A DNA stretch of 30,320 bases from a virus: IMG/VR virus record IMGVR_UViG_3300017728_000063, positions 1-30,320 of that record. One strand, given 5' to 3'. Position numbers and translations under genes: made by a program. The notes under the pieces are model-generated. The model saw only the letters and a list, made by a program, of their open reading frames with translations, was not told where the DNA came from and made no database searches. Shown here in pieces: positions 23,301 to 29,586 of the stretch. Numbering within the stretch: position 1 is the stretch's first letter; every line of letters begins with the position of its first letter.

Positions 23301-25415
23301 TTAGACCTTATATCGCCTGAAAAAAGTCTTTTCTTTAAAGTCTGACTTTGGTTTTTCTTTTGATTTTTGAGCCGCAAGTAATGCTAACCCAGAGCTAATC
23401 GTTAAGTCAAACTTAGTACGTTTATCTATCTTAAATCCAATCCAATCCTCAAGGGTTTTATTGAAGTACATATTTCCTGTTTCTCCGCTCTCATAATTTA
23501 CGCCAACATGATCGTGAATATACTTCTCTATAGATTGGGCGTGAGACTGTATCACATCCTGAGAGTTAGATGGTATGCCTTTTGTCTTTACGTTTACATG
23601 AGAAGAGCTACTCATGAGATGCCTGGGTCTATCCATCAGGTAACCGTCGTAACCCCTTGACTCAAAGTACCTTACGATACCGTACTTATTGTTTTCTACA
23701 AGTAAAGGATACCCATAATAAAACGCACACATAAGGACATCCTCATAGAATATACTAGCCAGGTCTGGCCGAGAAGCATACTCCACAACAAACATATTAG
23801 AAGGGCGGTTCATGCTAAACTTATTGTACATGTGTAGCGCTCCTTTCGACCCCCTATTATCTACCGTGGCATCTAAATCATAAGAGTCAACACCGCCGCA
23901 ACCGTAGTTTGAAAAAGGGGCAACTTTTTTGTTTCTGTCAAGTTTAGATATATTTCTTTCAGAAGGGTCAGGCATCCAAGAAACCCTAAACCTACCGTTA
24001 GGGGTGGGGGAGAAAACAACTTCCTTGTCTTTTTCCCTCCACGTAAAGTTACCTACAACAACAGGGTTGGGGAAAAGCTCATCGTTGTATTCTATTTGCT
24101 GGTATATCTTACCTATATTAAATAAACTTCCCTCAATGCTGTCTCTAAAGGCTTCGTCCTCGGTAAAGGGAAACTGCCTAGTAACCTCGTTTAGTTCAGA
24201 TGGGTTGTCTTTAAAGGACTTGCGTTCATTCTTGAGATAGGTCTTACTACCAATTTCAATAAGGTCCCCGTCTATACCATGTATGTTTTCGCTCTGGGGT
24301 GGGTCTTCCACAACAGCATTCCCATATATATCGAAGAAACCCTCTAGAGCATCATAAGCTGGTATGAATATCCTATAAAGCCCTGTCTTGGTTCTGTCGT
24401 TATTGTTTCGCTCGTTAGGATCAGAATCATACCACAGACCTTTGTATTCCTCACCCCCTTTATTCATGGGGTTTACCGTACTACCTACAATAGCCTTTCC
24501 GACTACCTTGCGACCTACAATTAAGCAAGTACGCTCAATCCTCCAGGCTTCTCTAATATCGGTTGGTTTTTCCCACTTGCCAGCCTCATCTAGATAAAGC
24601 ATGTGTAGCTTCTCACCGTCATATGCGTTGTTGGTGGTGTTCTTCCAGTTTATCACTGTGTTTAGAGCATCACCCCTGTGTGACGTCTTGTTGTTTTTGG
24701 TGATTCGCTTTGATGGCTCACGAAAAGCAAGCTCCATGCGCGGGTTGGTGGTACCGTCCTGAATAGGCTTGAAGAAGAACGGGTAGCTGCGAAAAATCGC
24801 AACCACCTTCTTCATGAAAATATTTTCTTGCGAGTCTTTACCAGTTTTCGACTGTATACCAAGAAGCTTCTCTTTAACTTGACTAGCTTCATCCACAAGG
24901 ACAGCAGAGCATATATTAGTGTAACCAGAACGACGACACTTAGTATAAAGCTGACCGAAACAACGAGGATCAGCTTCACAAGCAGCCATGTGAGTAAAGA
25001 TTTCTTTTTGGAAAGCAAGGTATGATGGATATCCGATATCAATTTTAGACCACTGTAGAAACATATAATGTCTCCCTGTAATATACGTAGGCTCCCCATT
25101 ATTGTAAAACCATACACCGTCGCGCCTACGCTGAAACTCTTGCTCGATGTAAGAACGAAACTTGTTTCGAAACTCGGCAGGTTTTTCGAACCACTCATCC
25201 ATACTGCGTATCCTACGCATTTCCTCTGGCATAGGTGAGCGCTTCCACAGCTGCAACTTCTTTGGTTGGTCATGGAAGAGAATTTCCGATTTGCTCGGTT
25301 CCTTTGGTAAGACCATGAGTAGCCCATGGAGCTCAACATGCTCTCCCTCTGTACCATTAGGGTCGATCTTAATCCCTTTAGATTCATAACCTTTTATATC
25401 TACTAAAACAGACAT
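23301..25415 (-). CDS. terL: Terminase large subunit, 704 aa
   Basis: The frame opens at 25442 (MPYLFKLNKMSVL), but the ATG at 25415 (MSVLVDIKGYESKGIKIDPN) is chosen. It follows an A/T-rich leader (AAATTAAATAAAATG) like those of neighbouring genes. The ATPase half has an adenine-binding-type NNGEPTYITGRHYMFLQWSK near 105, a deviant Walker A CRRSGYTN at 160-167, Walker B MLYLDE at 272-277 and a coupling motif GSTVNP at 311-316. The nuclease half has GVDSYDLDA with D510, VVEYASRP with E545 and further acidic residues. It packages the genome into the head. This pattern, including CRRSGYT, is close to crAss-like terminases. Confidence 0.93.
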   Translation of the reverse strand: MSVLVDIKGYESKGIKIDPNGTEGEHVELHGLLMVLPKEPSKSEILFHDQPKKLQLWKRSPMPEEMRRIRSMDEWFEKPAEFRNKFRSYIEQEFQRRRDGVWFYNNGEPTYITGRHYMFLQWSKIDIGYPSYLAFQKEIFTHMAACEADPRCFGQLYTKCRRSGYTNICSAVLVDEASQVKEKLLGIQSKTGKDSQENIFMKKVVAIFRSYPFFFKPIQDGTTNPRMELAFREPSKRITKNNKTSHRGDALNTVINWKNTTNNAYDGEKLHMLYLDEAGKWEKPTDIREAWRIERTCLIVGRKVVGKAIVGSTVNPMNKGGEEYKGLWYDSDPNERNNNDRTKTGLYRIFIPAYDALEGFFDIYGNAVVEDPPQSENIHGIDGDLIEIGSKTYLKNERKSFKDNPSELNEVTRQFPFTEDEAFRDSIEGSLFNIGKIYQQIEYNDELFPNPVVVGNFTWREKDKEVVFSPTPNGRFRVSWMPDPSERNISKLDRNKKVAPFSNYGCGGVDSYDLDATVDNRGSKGALHMYNKFSMNRPSNMFVVEYASRPDLASIFYEDVLMCAFYYGYPLLVENNKYGIVRYFESRGYDGYLMDRPRHLMSSSSHVNVKTKGIPSNSQDVIQSHAQSIEKYIHDHVGVNYESGETGNMYFNKTLEDWIGFKIDKRTKFDLTISSGLALLAAQKSKEKPKSDFKEKTFFRRYKV

Positions 25416-25466
25416 TTTATTTAATTTAAAAAGGTATGGCATATGTTGGCCTCCCTTTTTATGTAG

Positions 25467-25540
25467 TACACCAGACAGGATTCGAACCTGTGGCCGTCTG
25501 CTTAGAAGGCAGATGCTCTATCCAACTGAGCTACTGGTGC
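25467..25540 (-). tRNA. tRNA-Arg, anticodon UCU
   Basis: Reverse complement folds as a complete cloverleaf of 74 nt. The acceptor stem is GCACCAG/CTGGTGT with a G-U first pair, the D arm is GCTC/GAGC, and the anticodon stem is TCTGC/GCAGA with loop CTTCTAA. The T arm is ACAGG/CCTGT with TTCGAAT, and the discriminator is A. The anticodon UCU (25504-25506) reads AGA and AGG. No 3' CCA is encoded. The first ten bases overlap the 3' end of the HNH gene. Confidence 0.96.
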
Positions 25541-25878
25541 GTTCTTCTTTCGTGTGTTTTTTTACGATGGCAATTTGCGCACCTTACCTCACATTTCCTG
25601 ATCTCTTTCTTTATTGTTTCGATGCAGTAGGACCAACGAACCATATCTGATATATTACCTCTTTTACTGCCCTTTACATGATCAAACTCAAGAACGACAG
25701 GGTTATTTTCTCCGCAATCAACGCAATTAAACATCCGTTTTACCCTCCAGACAAATTCTTTATTTTTTTTTCTTTGAGATGTATTCCTTCTCTTTGACCT
25801 AGCCTTTACTTTTTCGCAATTATCCTTATAGTGTTTGGCCCCCGCCCTAGCCTGATCTTCTTTCTTTTTATAGGCCAT
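25531..25878 (-). CDS. HNH endonuclease, 115 aa
   Basis: A basic N-terminus (KKKEDQARAGAKHYKDNC) is followed by a zinc-stabilised HNH core: CVDC at 52-55, LEFDHVKG at 63-70 with the catalytic D66-H67, and CANCHRKK at 100-107. These C-x2-C and D-H and C-x2-C-H features define small free-standing phage HNH nucleases. Such genes act as homing endonucleases or assist DNA packaging next to the terminase. Its last codons, THQ and TAG, are the first bases of the tRNA acceptor stem. The gene begins 13 bases after the stop of the small 53-residue gene. Confidence 0.9.
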   Translation of the reverse strand: MAYKKKEDQARAGAKHYKDNCEKVKARSKRRNTSQRKKNKEFVWRVKRMFNCVDCGENNPVVLEFDHVKGSKRGNISDMVRWSYCIETIKKEIRKCEVRCANCHRKKTHERRTHQ

Positions 25879-25891
25879 TCTAGAATTATTG

Positions 25892-26053
25892 TTACTTAGA
25901 CTTACTGATCTTAAAGTTTACCTTTAAGTGATCTACAGTAACTGACTGATTATCAAAGTTATAGTCATCCCAATATATTAAACCGCTGGCTTCATTTAGA
26001 GAATCTTTCTGCGAATCCTCCTGAGTAGTCTTTGTCTTGTTCGATTTCTCCAT
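25892..26053 (-). CDS. Small hypothetical protein, 53 aa (hidden, out-of-frame overlap)
   Basis: An ATG at 26053 opens MEKSNKTKTTQEDSQKDSLN and runs 53 codons to TAA at 25892-25894, ending VDHLKVNFKISKSK. The first third lies within the 3' end of the candidate small terminase gene in a different frame. The rest explains the 113 bases between that gene and the HNH gene. It has an acidic/polar N-terminus and a GLIYWDDYNFDNQSVTV strand-like middle. Coding is supported by the clean open frame across an otherwise gene-free gap and a plausible start; no homologue is recognised. Confidence 0.55.
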   Translation of the reverse strand: MEKSNKTKTTQEDSQKDSLNEASGLIYWDDYNFDNQSVTVDHLKVNFKISKSK

Positions 26054-26285
26054 TTGTCTTTAGTTCTTTAACCATTTGTTCTAACCTTTGGCGCTCCACC
26101 AAAAGCTCTTTACAATCTACGGCAGTTTGCTTTATGGATTGGAGCTCAGCCTTACGAGCCGAACCCCCTGCTTCTGGATCGACGGGTTTTTTTATCTCTT
26201 CAATCATATTATTGATTGCGATCTCCATGCTCTCCATAAGTTTCCTGGCCGCGCTTACTGTCGTGAATTTACTCGCCATACCCAA
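25992..26285 (-). CDS. Helical coiled-coil protein, candidate small terminase, 97 aa
   Basis: Two starts are possible, ATG 26285 (MGMASKF) or ATG 26279 (MASKF), both overlapping the upstream stop by 17 or 11 bases. The protein is helical: SAARKLMESMEIAINNMIEE is followed by a Gly/Pro linker (PVDPEAGGSARKAELQ) and a heptad-like VDCKELLVERQRLEQMVKEL helix. Size, helical oligomer-like build and location before the large terminase fit a small terminase subunit. A classical N-terminal HTH is not obvious, so the call is an inference. The HNH gene, a 53-codon gene and the tRNA lie between it and terL. Confidence 0.5.
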   Translation of the reverse strand: MGMASKFTTVSAARKLMESMEIAINNMIEEIKKPVDPEAGGSARKAELQSIKQTAVDCKELLVERQRLEQMVKELKTNGEIEQDKDYSGGFAERFSK

Positions 26286-26538
26286 AAACGAATATTGGCG
26301 TCTTAGGGCCTACGTATCCCCCAGCTATATTGTAATCAAAGTGTTCCATAGCATCCTCGTCGGTCATCTCATCGTCTTCGCAAAGTATAGCAATGATCTT
26401 TCCTATATCGTATACAGCTCTTGATACGTCGTGAGCTTGGTGGCTAATACCTATTACGGCGTCATCAAACCCATCAGCAAGCAAACACTCTTCTTCCTCT
26501 AGCAAATGCCAGAGGTGATCTTTATCCATTTCAAACAT
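26269..26538 (-). CDS. Conserved phage hypothetical protein, 89 aa
   Basis: It starts MFEMDKDHLWHLLEEEECLL and has the stretch FDDAVIGISHQ, then AVYDIGKIIAILCED, then EMTDEDAMEHFDYNIAGGYV ending PIFVFGYGE. The order D-x-A-x-x-G, VYD-x-x-K-x-x-x-IL, 'MT-E/D-E/D-A-x-E-F/H-F-x-YN-x-x-G-Y-VG-x-x-TP' is a pattern I recall in many large phages, where it stays unnamed. It is acidic and soluble. It is placed in the short-gene run between the GroES-like gene and the candidate small terminase. Its function is unknown. Confidence 0.75.
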   Translation of the reverse strand: MFEMDKDHLWHLLEEEECLLADGFDDAVIGISHQAHDVSRAVYDIGKIIAILCEDDEMTDEDAMEHFDYNIAGGYVGPKTPIFVFGYGE

Positions 26539-26543
26539 GTCAA

Positions 26544-27128
26544 TTAAATTTCTTTGTAAAGTAAATCCTCAACCCTCGTCCTGTAGTATTCCTTACCGTC
26601 GATGGTAATTCTGTAGTCACGGTTTTCTTTGAATCCAACTACATCACCTACGGAGAGTCCTATTTCTTCAATCCCAGAACTCGTAAATGCGACTCTACCC
26701 CTTGTTGGTAGTTTCTCTTCAAGTTTAACAACCTCAATAATCGACGACTCTTGAACTTCCTCTTCTTCGATGGGTTCAAGAAGGCTCCAACCCGCGAGGG
26801 GATGGACATCACCAGTGTCGCTATCTTTAAAAGCAATAGCTTGATTATTAATAGCGTAATCTTCATCATACTTGACAAGGTAGTGATTGTCATCACCAGT
26901 AAGTGGCTGGCCTTCATTGATAACCACGAGGTGGTGGAAGTAAAGCGTGTCGCCAGGCTTGACGCCAGTTTCGTACTTAAAAGGGACAGAGACGACAGGG
27001 CCTTCTGTGATTCTGTTTTCAAATTCATTGAATCTATTGTCTATATAAAGTTCTAGACCACCACTCGTTGTGATGGTGTCGTCTATTGTCTTGTCTAACT
27101 CGACAACAAACAAATTAAAAGTCCTCAT
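26544..27128 (-). CDS. GroES-like double-domain co-chaperonin-type protein, 194 aa
   Basis: The first half (residues 1-115) holds LELYID near 25, the GPVVSVPF strand near 43 and VKPGDTLYFHHLVV near 57, the GroES pattern of 'G-x-V-x-x-P ... V-x-x-GD-x-V-x-F'. The second half (~142-194) repeats it: RGRVAFTSSG, GLSVGDVVGFKENRDYRITI and DGKEYYRTRVEDLLYK, matching the GroES C-terminal 'GEEY-x-x-x-x-EDIL' end. An acidic linker lies between (EPIEEEEVQESS). Such proteins help fold capsid proteins with a host GroEL. No GroEL is encoded here. It begins three bases after the preceding stop with an A/T-rich leader. Confidence 0.65.
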   Translation of the reverse strand: MRTFNLFVVELDKTIDDTITTSGGLELYIDNRFNEFENRITEGPVVSVPFKYETGVKPGDTLYFHHLVVINEGQPLTGDDNHYLVKYDEDYAINNQAIAFKDSDTGDVHPLAGWSLLEPIEEEEVQESSIIEVVKLEEKLPTRGRVAFTSSGIEEIGLSVGDVVGFKENRDYRITIDGKEYYRTRVEDLLYKEI

Positions 27129-27131
27129 TAA

Positions 27132-27368
27132 TTAAAAATTTAAATCAAATTCAAGAACACATGGCATTTCATCTACTGCTTTCCACAGCATAGTGCCTTC
27201 ATCGTTTTCAATGTATATAAGATATCTTTGCTTTCCAAACTTATGTAGGTGTCTTTCGTCTTCTACAATAGCAGACACCTCTCCAGATCCTGCTCTCATG
27301 CCTACATAATAGGCCATGCCGTTTTTAGGGTCTCGTCCGACCACAATCTTTCTAATAAGTCCTTCCAT
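27132..27368 (-). CDS. Small hypothetical protein, 78 aa
   Basis: An in-frame ATG at 27407 lies inside the upstream gene, but the ATG at 27368 directly follows the upstream stop with one base between (TAA-A-ATG), so 78 residues are preferred. The product begins MEGLIRKIVVGRDPKNGMAY and is beta-prone, with YYVGMRAGSGEVSAIVEDER and YLIYIENDEGTMLWKAVDEM. A basic N-terminus and acidic C-terminus are seen, no signal peptide or membrane helix. Function unknown; part of the small-gene run that leads to the terminase genes. Confidence 0.65.
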   Translation of the reverse strand: MEGLIRKIVVGRDPKNGMAYYVGMRAGSGEVSAIVEDERHLHKFGKQRYLIYIENDEGTMLWKAVDEMPCVLEFDLNF

Positions 27369-27369
27369 T

Positions 27370-27672
27370 TTAGTTAAGTGATATTCCCAAGTCACCGAGT
27401 AGGCCATCTAGTGACTCATCATCACTGCTTTGATAGGTGGTATCCATTATTTGCTTCAGTGTCTCTAGCTCTTCTCTATTCTCTAAATTAAAGCTGTACA
27501 TAGTCTTCATTTCAGCGCCTTCATCTTCATTTTCGACAGCATCGTAATCTATTACGCCTATTACAATAGCGGCTAGGGTACGATCTTTCATTTCAAATTC
27601 GATTATGGTATCCTCCATCTTCTTAACCAGAGAATACATTTCGGCAAAAAAGAGGGTGTCTTTAGGGTTCAT
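27370..27672 (-). CDS. Small acidic hypothetical protein, 100 aa
   Basis: Starts MNPKDTLFFAEMYSLVKKME and contains a strand-rich KDRTLAAIVIGVIDYDAVEN segment, then an acidic NEDEGAEMKTMYSFNLENRE and a helical end (LETLKQIMDTTYQSSDDESL, GLLGDLGISLN). No family is recognised. A TATATTTG box 19 bases before its ATG suggests it heads a transcription unit through GroES-like, terminase and beyond. The start lies 36 bases from the start of the divergent wHTH gene, so both are likely controlled from the same short intergenic region. Confidence 0.65.
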   Translation of the reverse strand: MNPKDTLFFAEMYSLVKKMEDTIIEFEMKDRTLAAIVIGVIDYDAVENEDEGAEMKTMYSFNLENREELETLKQIMDTTYQSSDDESLDGLLGDLGISLN

Positions 27673-27691
27673 GGTGTAAATTCGTTTAAGT

Positions 27692-27699
27692 CAAATATA
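27692..27699 (-). promoter_or_regulatory. -7 box (TATATTTG) in the divergent intergenic region
   Basis: TATATTTG on the minus strand lies 19 bases before ATG 27672, with a CTTTG directly upstream. It is only nine bases from the plus-strand start at 27709, so a protein bound here could affect both directions. Confidence 0.55.
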
Positions 27700-27708
27700 C
27701 AAAGTAAT

Positions 27709-28128
27709 ATGCCGAGGTCTCAAGTAAGAAAAACAAGGATGTTCAGGGAAATGTCTAAGCTGCCAGCTAGGTATGTTAAACAAAACCATTTAAAGAACTT
27801 AAGAACTGGTACGAACGACTTCATAGAAAGTAACCCTGACCTCACTAGAGGGTACTTATATTTTATGCTGTTCATTTACGATCTAGAGTTCTTTACTATA
27901 TCGTGGGTTGCGGAAGAGTATGACATGAATAAAAACAACCTATCAGATAGGATGGTGTACCCTTTAATGAAGCTTGGCTATATATACAAGCACTTCGATA
28001 AGCTGACACCTTCTCAAACCTTAGAAGATCATCTATTCCGAGATGAAACTAAATTTAACTACCGAGTAAGATATGCGCTATCTCAGAAAGGCAGAATGGC
28101 GGTACAGCGTTTCTATAACTCACTATGA
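27709..28128 (+). CDS. Winged-helix (MarR-like) DNA-binding protein, 139 aa
   Basis: The only plus-strand gene. A basic N-terminus (MPRSQVRKTRMFREMSKLPA) precedes a conserved GYLYFMLFIYDLEFFTISWV helix. A winged-helix-like segment VAEEYDMNKNNLSDRMVYPL follows, and then YIYKHFDKLTPSQTLEDHLF. It ends RYALSQKGRMAVQRFYNSL, where the strand-turn and final helix fit a wing plus dimer helix. I recall this arrangement in crAss-like and marine phages. Its stop abuts the stop of the appendage gene with no bases between (TGA-TCA). Regulation of late genes is inferred from its orientation and the shared intergenic region with 27672. Confidence 0.65.
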   Translation: MPRSQVRKTRMFREMSKLPARYVKQNHLKNLRTGTNDFIESNPDLTRGYLYFMLFIYDLEFFTISWVAEEYDMNKNNLSDRMVYPLMKLGYIYKHFDKLTPSQTLEDHLFRDETKFNYRVRYALSQKGRMAVQRFYNSL

Positions 28129-29586
28129 TCATCTAAAATCCGTGTGAGAGACCCTAATGCTATCTATGAATATTTTTGCTCCAGAAACAAACGTAAAGCT
28201 GGGCGGATCAAAGCTAATAATCATTATGTCGTCGCTACCCCCCGCATCTAAATCTCCATTTACTGTAATCCAAGTGTTGAATGTTTGTGAATTCACACCC
28301 GAATAATCATCAGAAGAACCACCGTCCCCGTTTAGAACTTTATCAAGCCCAGTATATGTAATTCCGCTTGGGTTTGCCTGAGGAATAGAATAAACCAACT
28401 CATAGTAAAGGACTGAAGAAGAGTTATATCCGCTAAGCGAACTCAAATCAAAACTTATTCTTGATTGGTTACCGTTATTCTCCCTCTGAATTACTAATAT
28501 TCCTGTTTTTTCAGAATCGTTTGACGGGGTATAAGAAGCCTGATGGGAAACATTTGCGTTCGGTACATACTCAGTCCTAGTCCATCCCTCTACATTTGAG
28601 TCAAACGAAAAAGTCTTGTCGAATGAAGATGAACCACCACCTCCGTAGATTGAATAGAAGGTGTTGATGTTGGTTTCAATTGCTGTGCGGTTGGTGGATT
28701 GGTCGGAGGTGTAAACAATACCTTCTTGAATTTTACCTGTAACTCGTCCATAGCTGATACCACCGATGCCGCCTCCTAATGATACGGCTTCGAATCCATC
28801 AGAACCTACGTCCGCAGTATAAATGAAGTTAGAATCCACGTGCAATGAACTGTTAGCACCATTAAACAAAGCAAACATTAAATGTGTGTTTCCAGCTACA
28901 GGGCTAGACGAAGCGCTCGCAATAGTACCCGAATAAATGCGCCATTTACCTGTACTGTCATAGCCTACTTGTTGTCTATTTCCAGATGTCCCATCTTGGA
29001 AACCTTCCCCCAATCCATATAATGGAGATGCTGTTGTCGCGACTGAAATACGGCTTGTTGGTTGTGCTACTAAAGTGATAGCTGATGTTTGTAAAATGTC
29101 GCCGCTTGAATAATCAACCGCAGGCTTCCCGTTCTCCGTCACCAACGCCCCGCTTGAAACGATTTTAGGTTGTGAGCCTGCCGTGTTCTGAGTAGCGTGA
29201 TTTCCAGATCCAGACTGATCATACCAACACTGCACTAGCGCAGAATCAGTAGATCCTAGGCTGTCTGCATCTGTGTAGCTAGAGTTAGCAACAAACTCCC
29301 CAAGAGTTGTGGCAGAAGTAGTCAGGCTAGTAGAAGAACCTGTAGTCTCTTCCGTTACATTAGTAATACTTGAGTTCAAGGAAACAACACCATTAGTGTC
29401 AAAGCTTACATCAACCTCTACGTTGTCGCTCGCTCTCCTAATTTGAAGTACGGGTCCAGAATAAGAATTAGAGAGCTGCCGCAAAGAATAAGCAGCTGCT
29501 GCACCTGAGTACGTATCAAGAAGTTTCGCAGCAGGTGCTGCGCTGACAAACCCACTTTTATTTACCCCTGTTCCTAGTCCTAGCAT
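28129..29586 (-). CDS. Tail appendage with arabinofuranosidase-B/LamG-like module and C-terminal beta domain, 485 aa
   Basis: Starts MLGLGTGVNKSGFVSAAPAA. Residues ~22-315 form a module with AAAAYSLRQL, GPVLQIRRASDNVEVDVSFD, QCWYDQSGSGNHATQNTAGS, QPKIVSSGALVTENGKPAVD and a final TNRTAIETNINTFYSIY. This is the arabinofuranosidase-B/LamG-like fold common in phage receptor-binding proteins (YDQSG-x-GN-x-A-x-Q). After a GGGGSSS linker a ~165-residue domain with FDSNVEGWTRTEYVPNANVS is carbohydrate-binding-module-like. Catalytic acids were not identified, so binding is more likely than hydrolysis. Its start overlaps the previous stop by one base, and its module is a recent duplicate of the upstream gene. 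Confidence 0.75.
   Translation of the reverse strand: MLGLGTGVNKSGFVSAAPAAKLLDTYSGAAAAYSLRQLSNSYSGPVLQIRRASDNVEVDVSFDTNGVVSLNSSITNVTEETTGSSTSLTTSATTLGEFVANSSYTDADSLGSTDSALVQCWYDQSGSGNHATQNTAGSQPKIVSSGALVTENGKPAVDYSSGDILQTSAITLVAQPTSRISVATTASPLYGLGEGFQDGTSGNRQQVGYDSTGKWRIYSGTIASASSSPVAGNTHLMFALFNGANSSLHVDSNFIYTADVGSDGFEAVSLGGGIGGISYGRVTGKIQEGIVYTSDQSTNRTAIETNINTFYSIYGGGGSSSFDKTFSFDSNVEGWTRTEYVPNANVSHQASYTPSNDSEKTGILVIQRENNGNQSRISFDLSSLSGYNSSSVLYYELVYSIPQANPSGITYTGLDKVLNGDGGSSDDYSGVNSQTFNTWITVNGDLDAGGSDDIMIISFDPPSFTFVSGAKIFIDSIRVSHTDFR

Noticed and set aside
24812-25387. Minus-strand open frame of 191 codons in a second frame of terL
   Set aside because: It is an alternative frame of the terminase gene; the terminase frame carries the Walker and nuclease motifs.
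25436-25630. Plus-strand open frame of 64 codons across the tRNA
   Set aside because: It overlaps the tRNA and the HNH gene and has no coding features of its own.
28115-28160. CTCAC/GTGAG inverted repeat at the convergent gene ends as a terminator
   Set aside because: Only five pairs with a loop of about 20 bases and no U-run on either strand.
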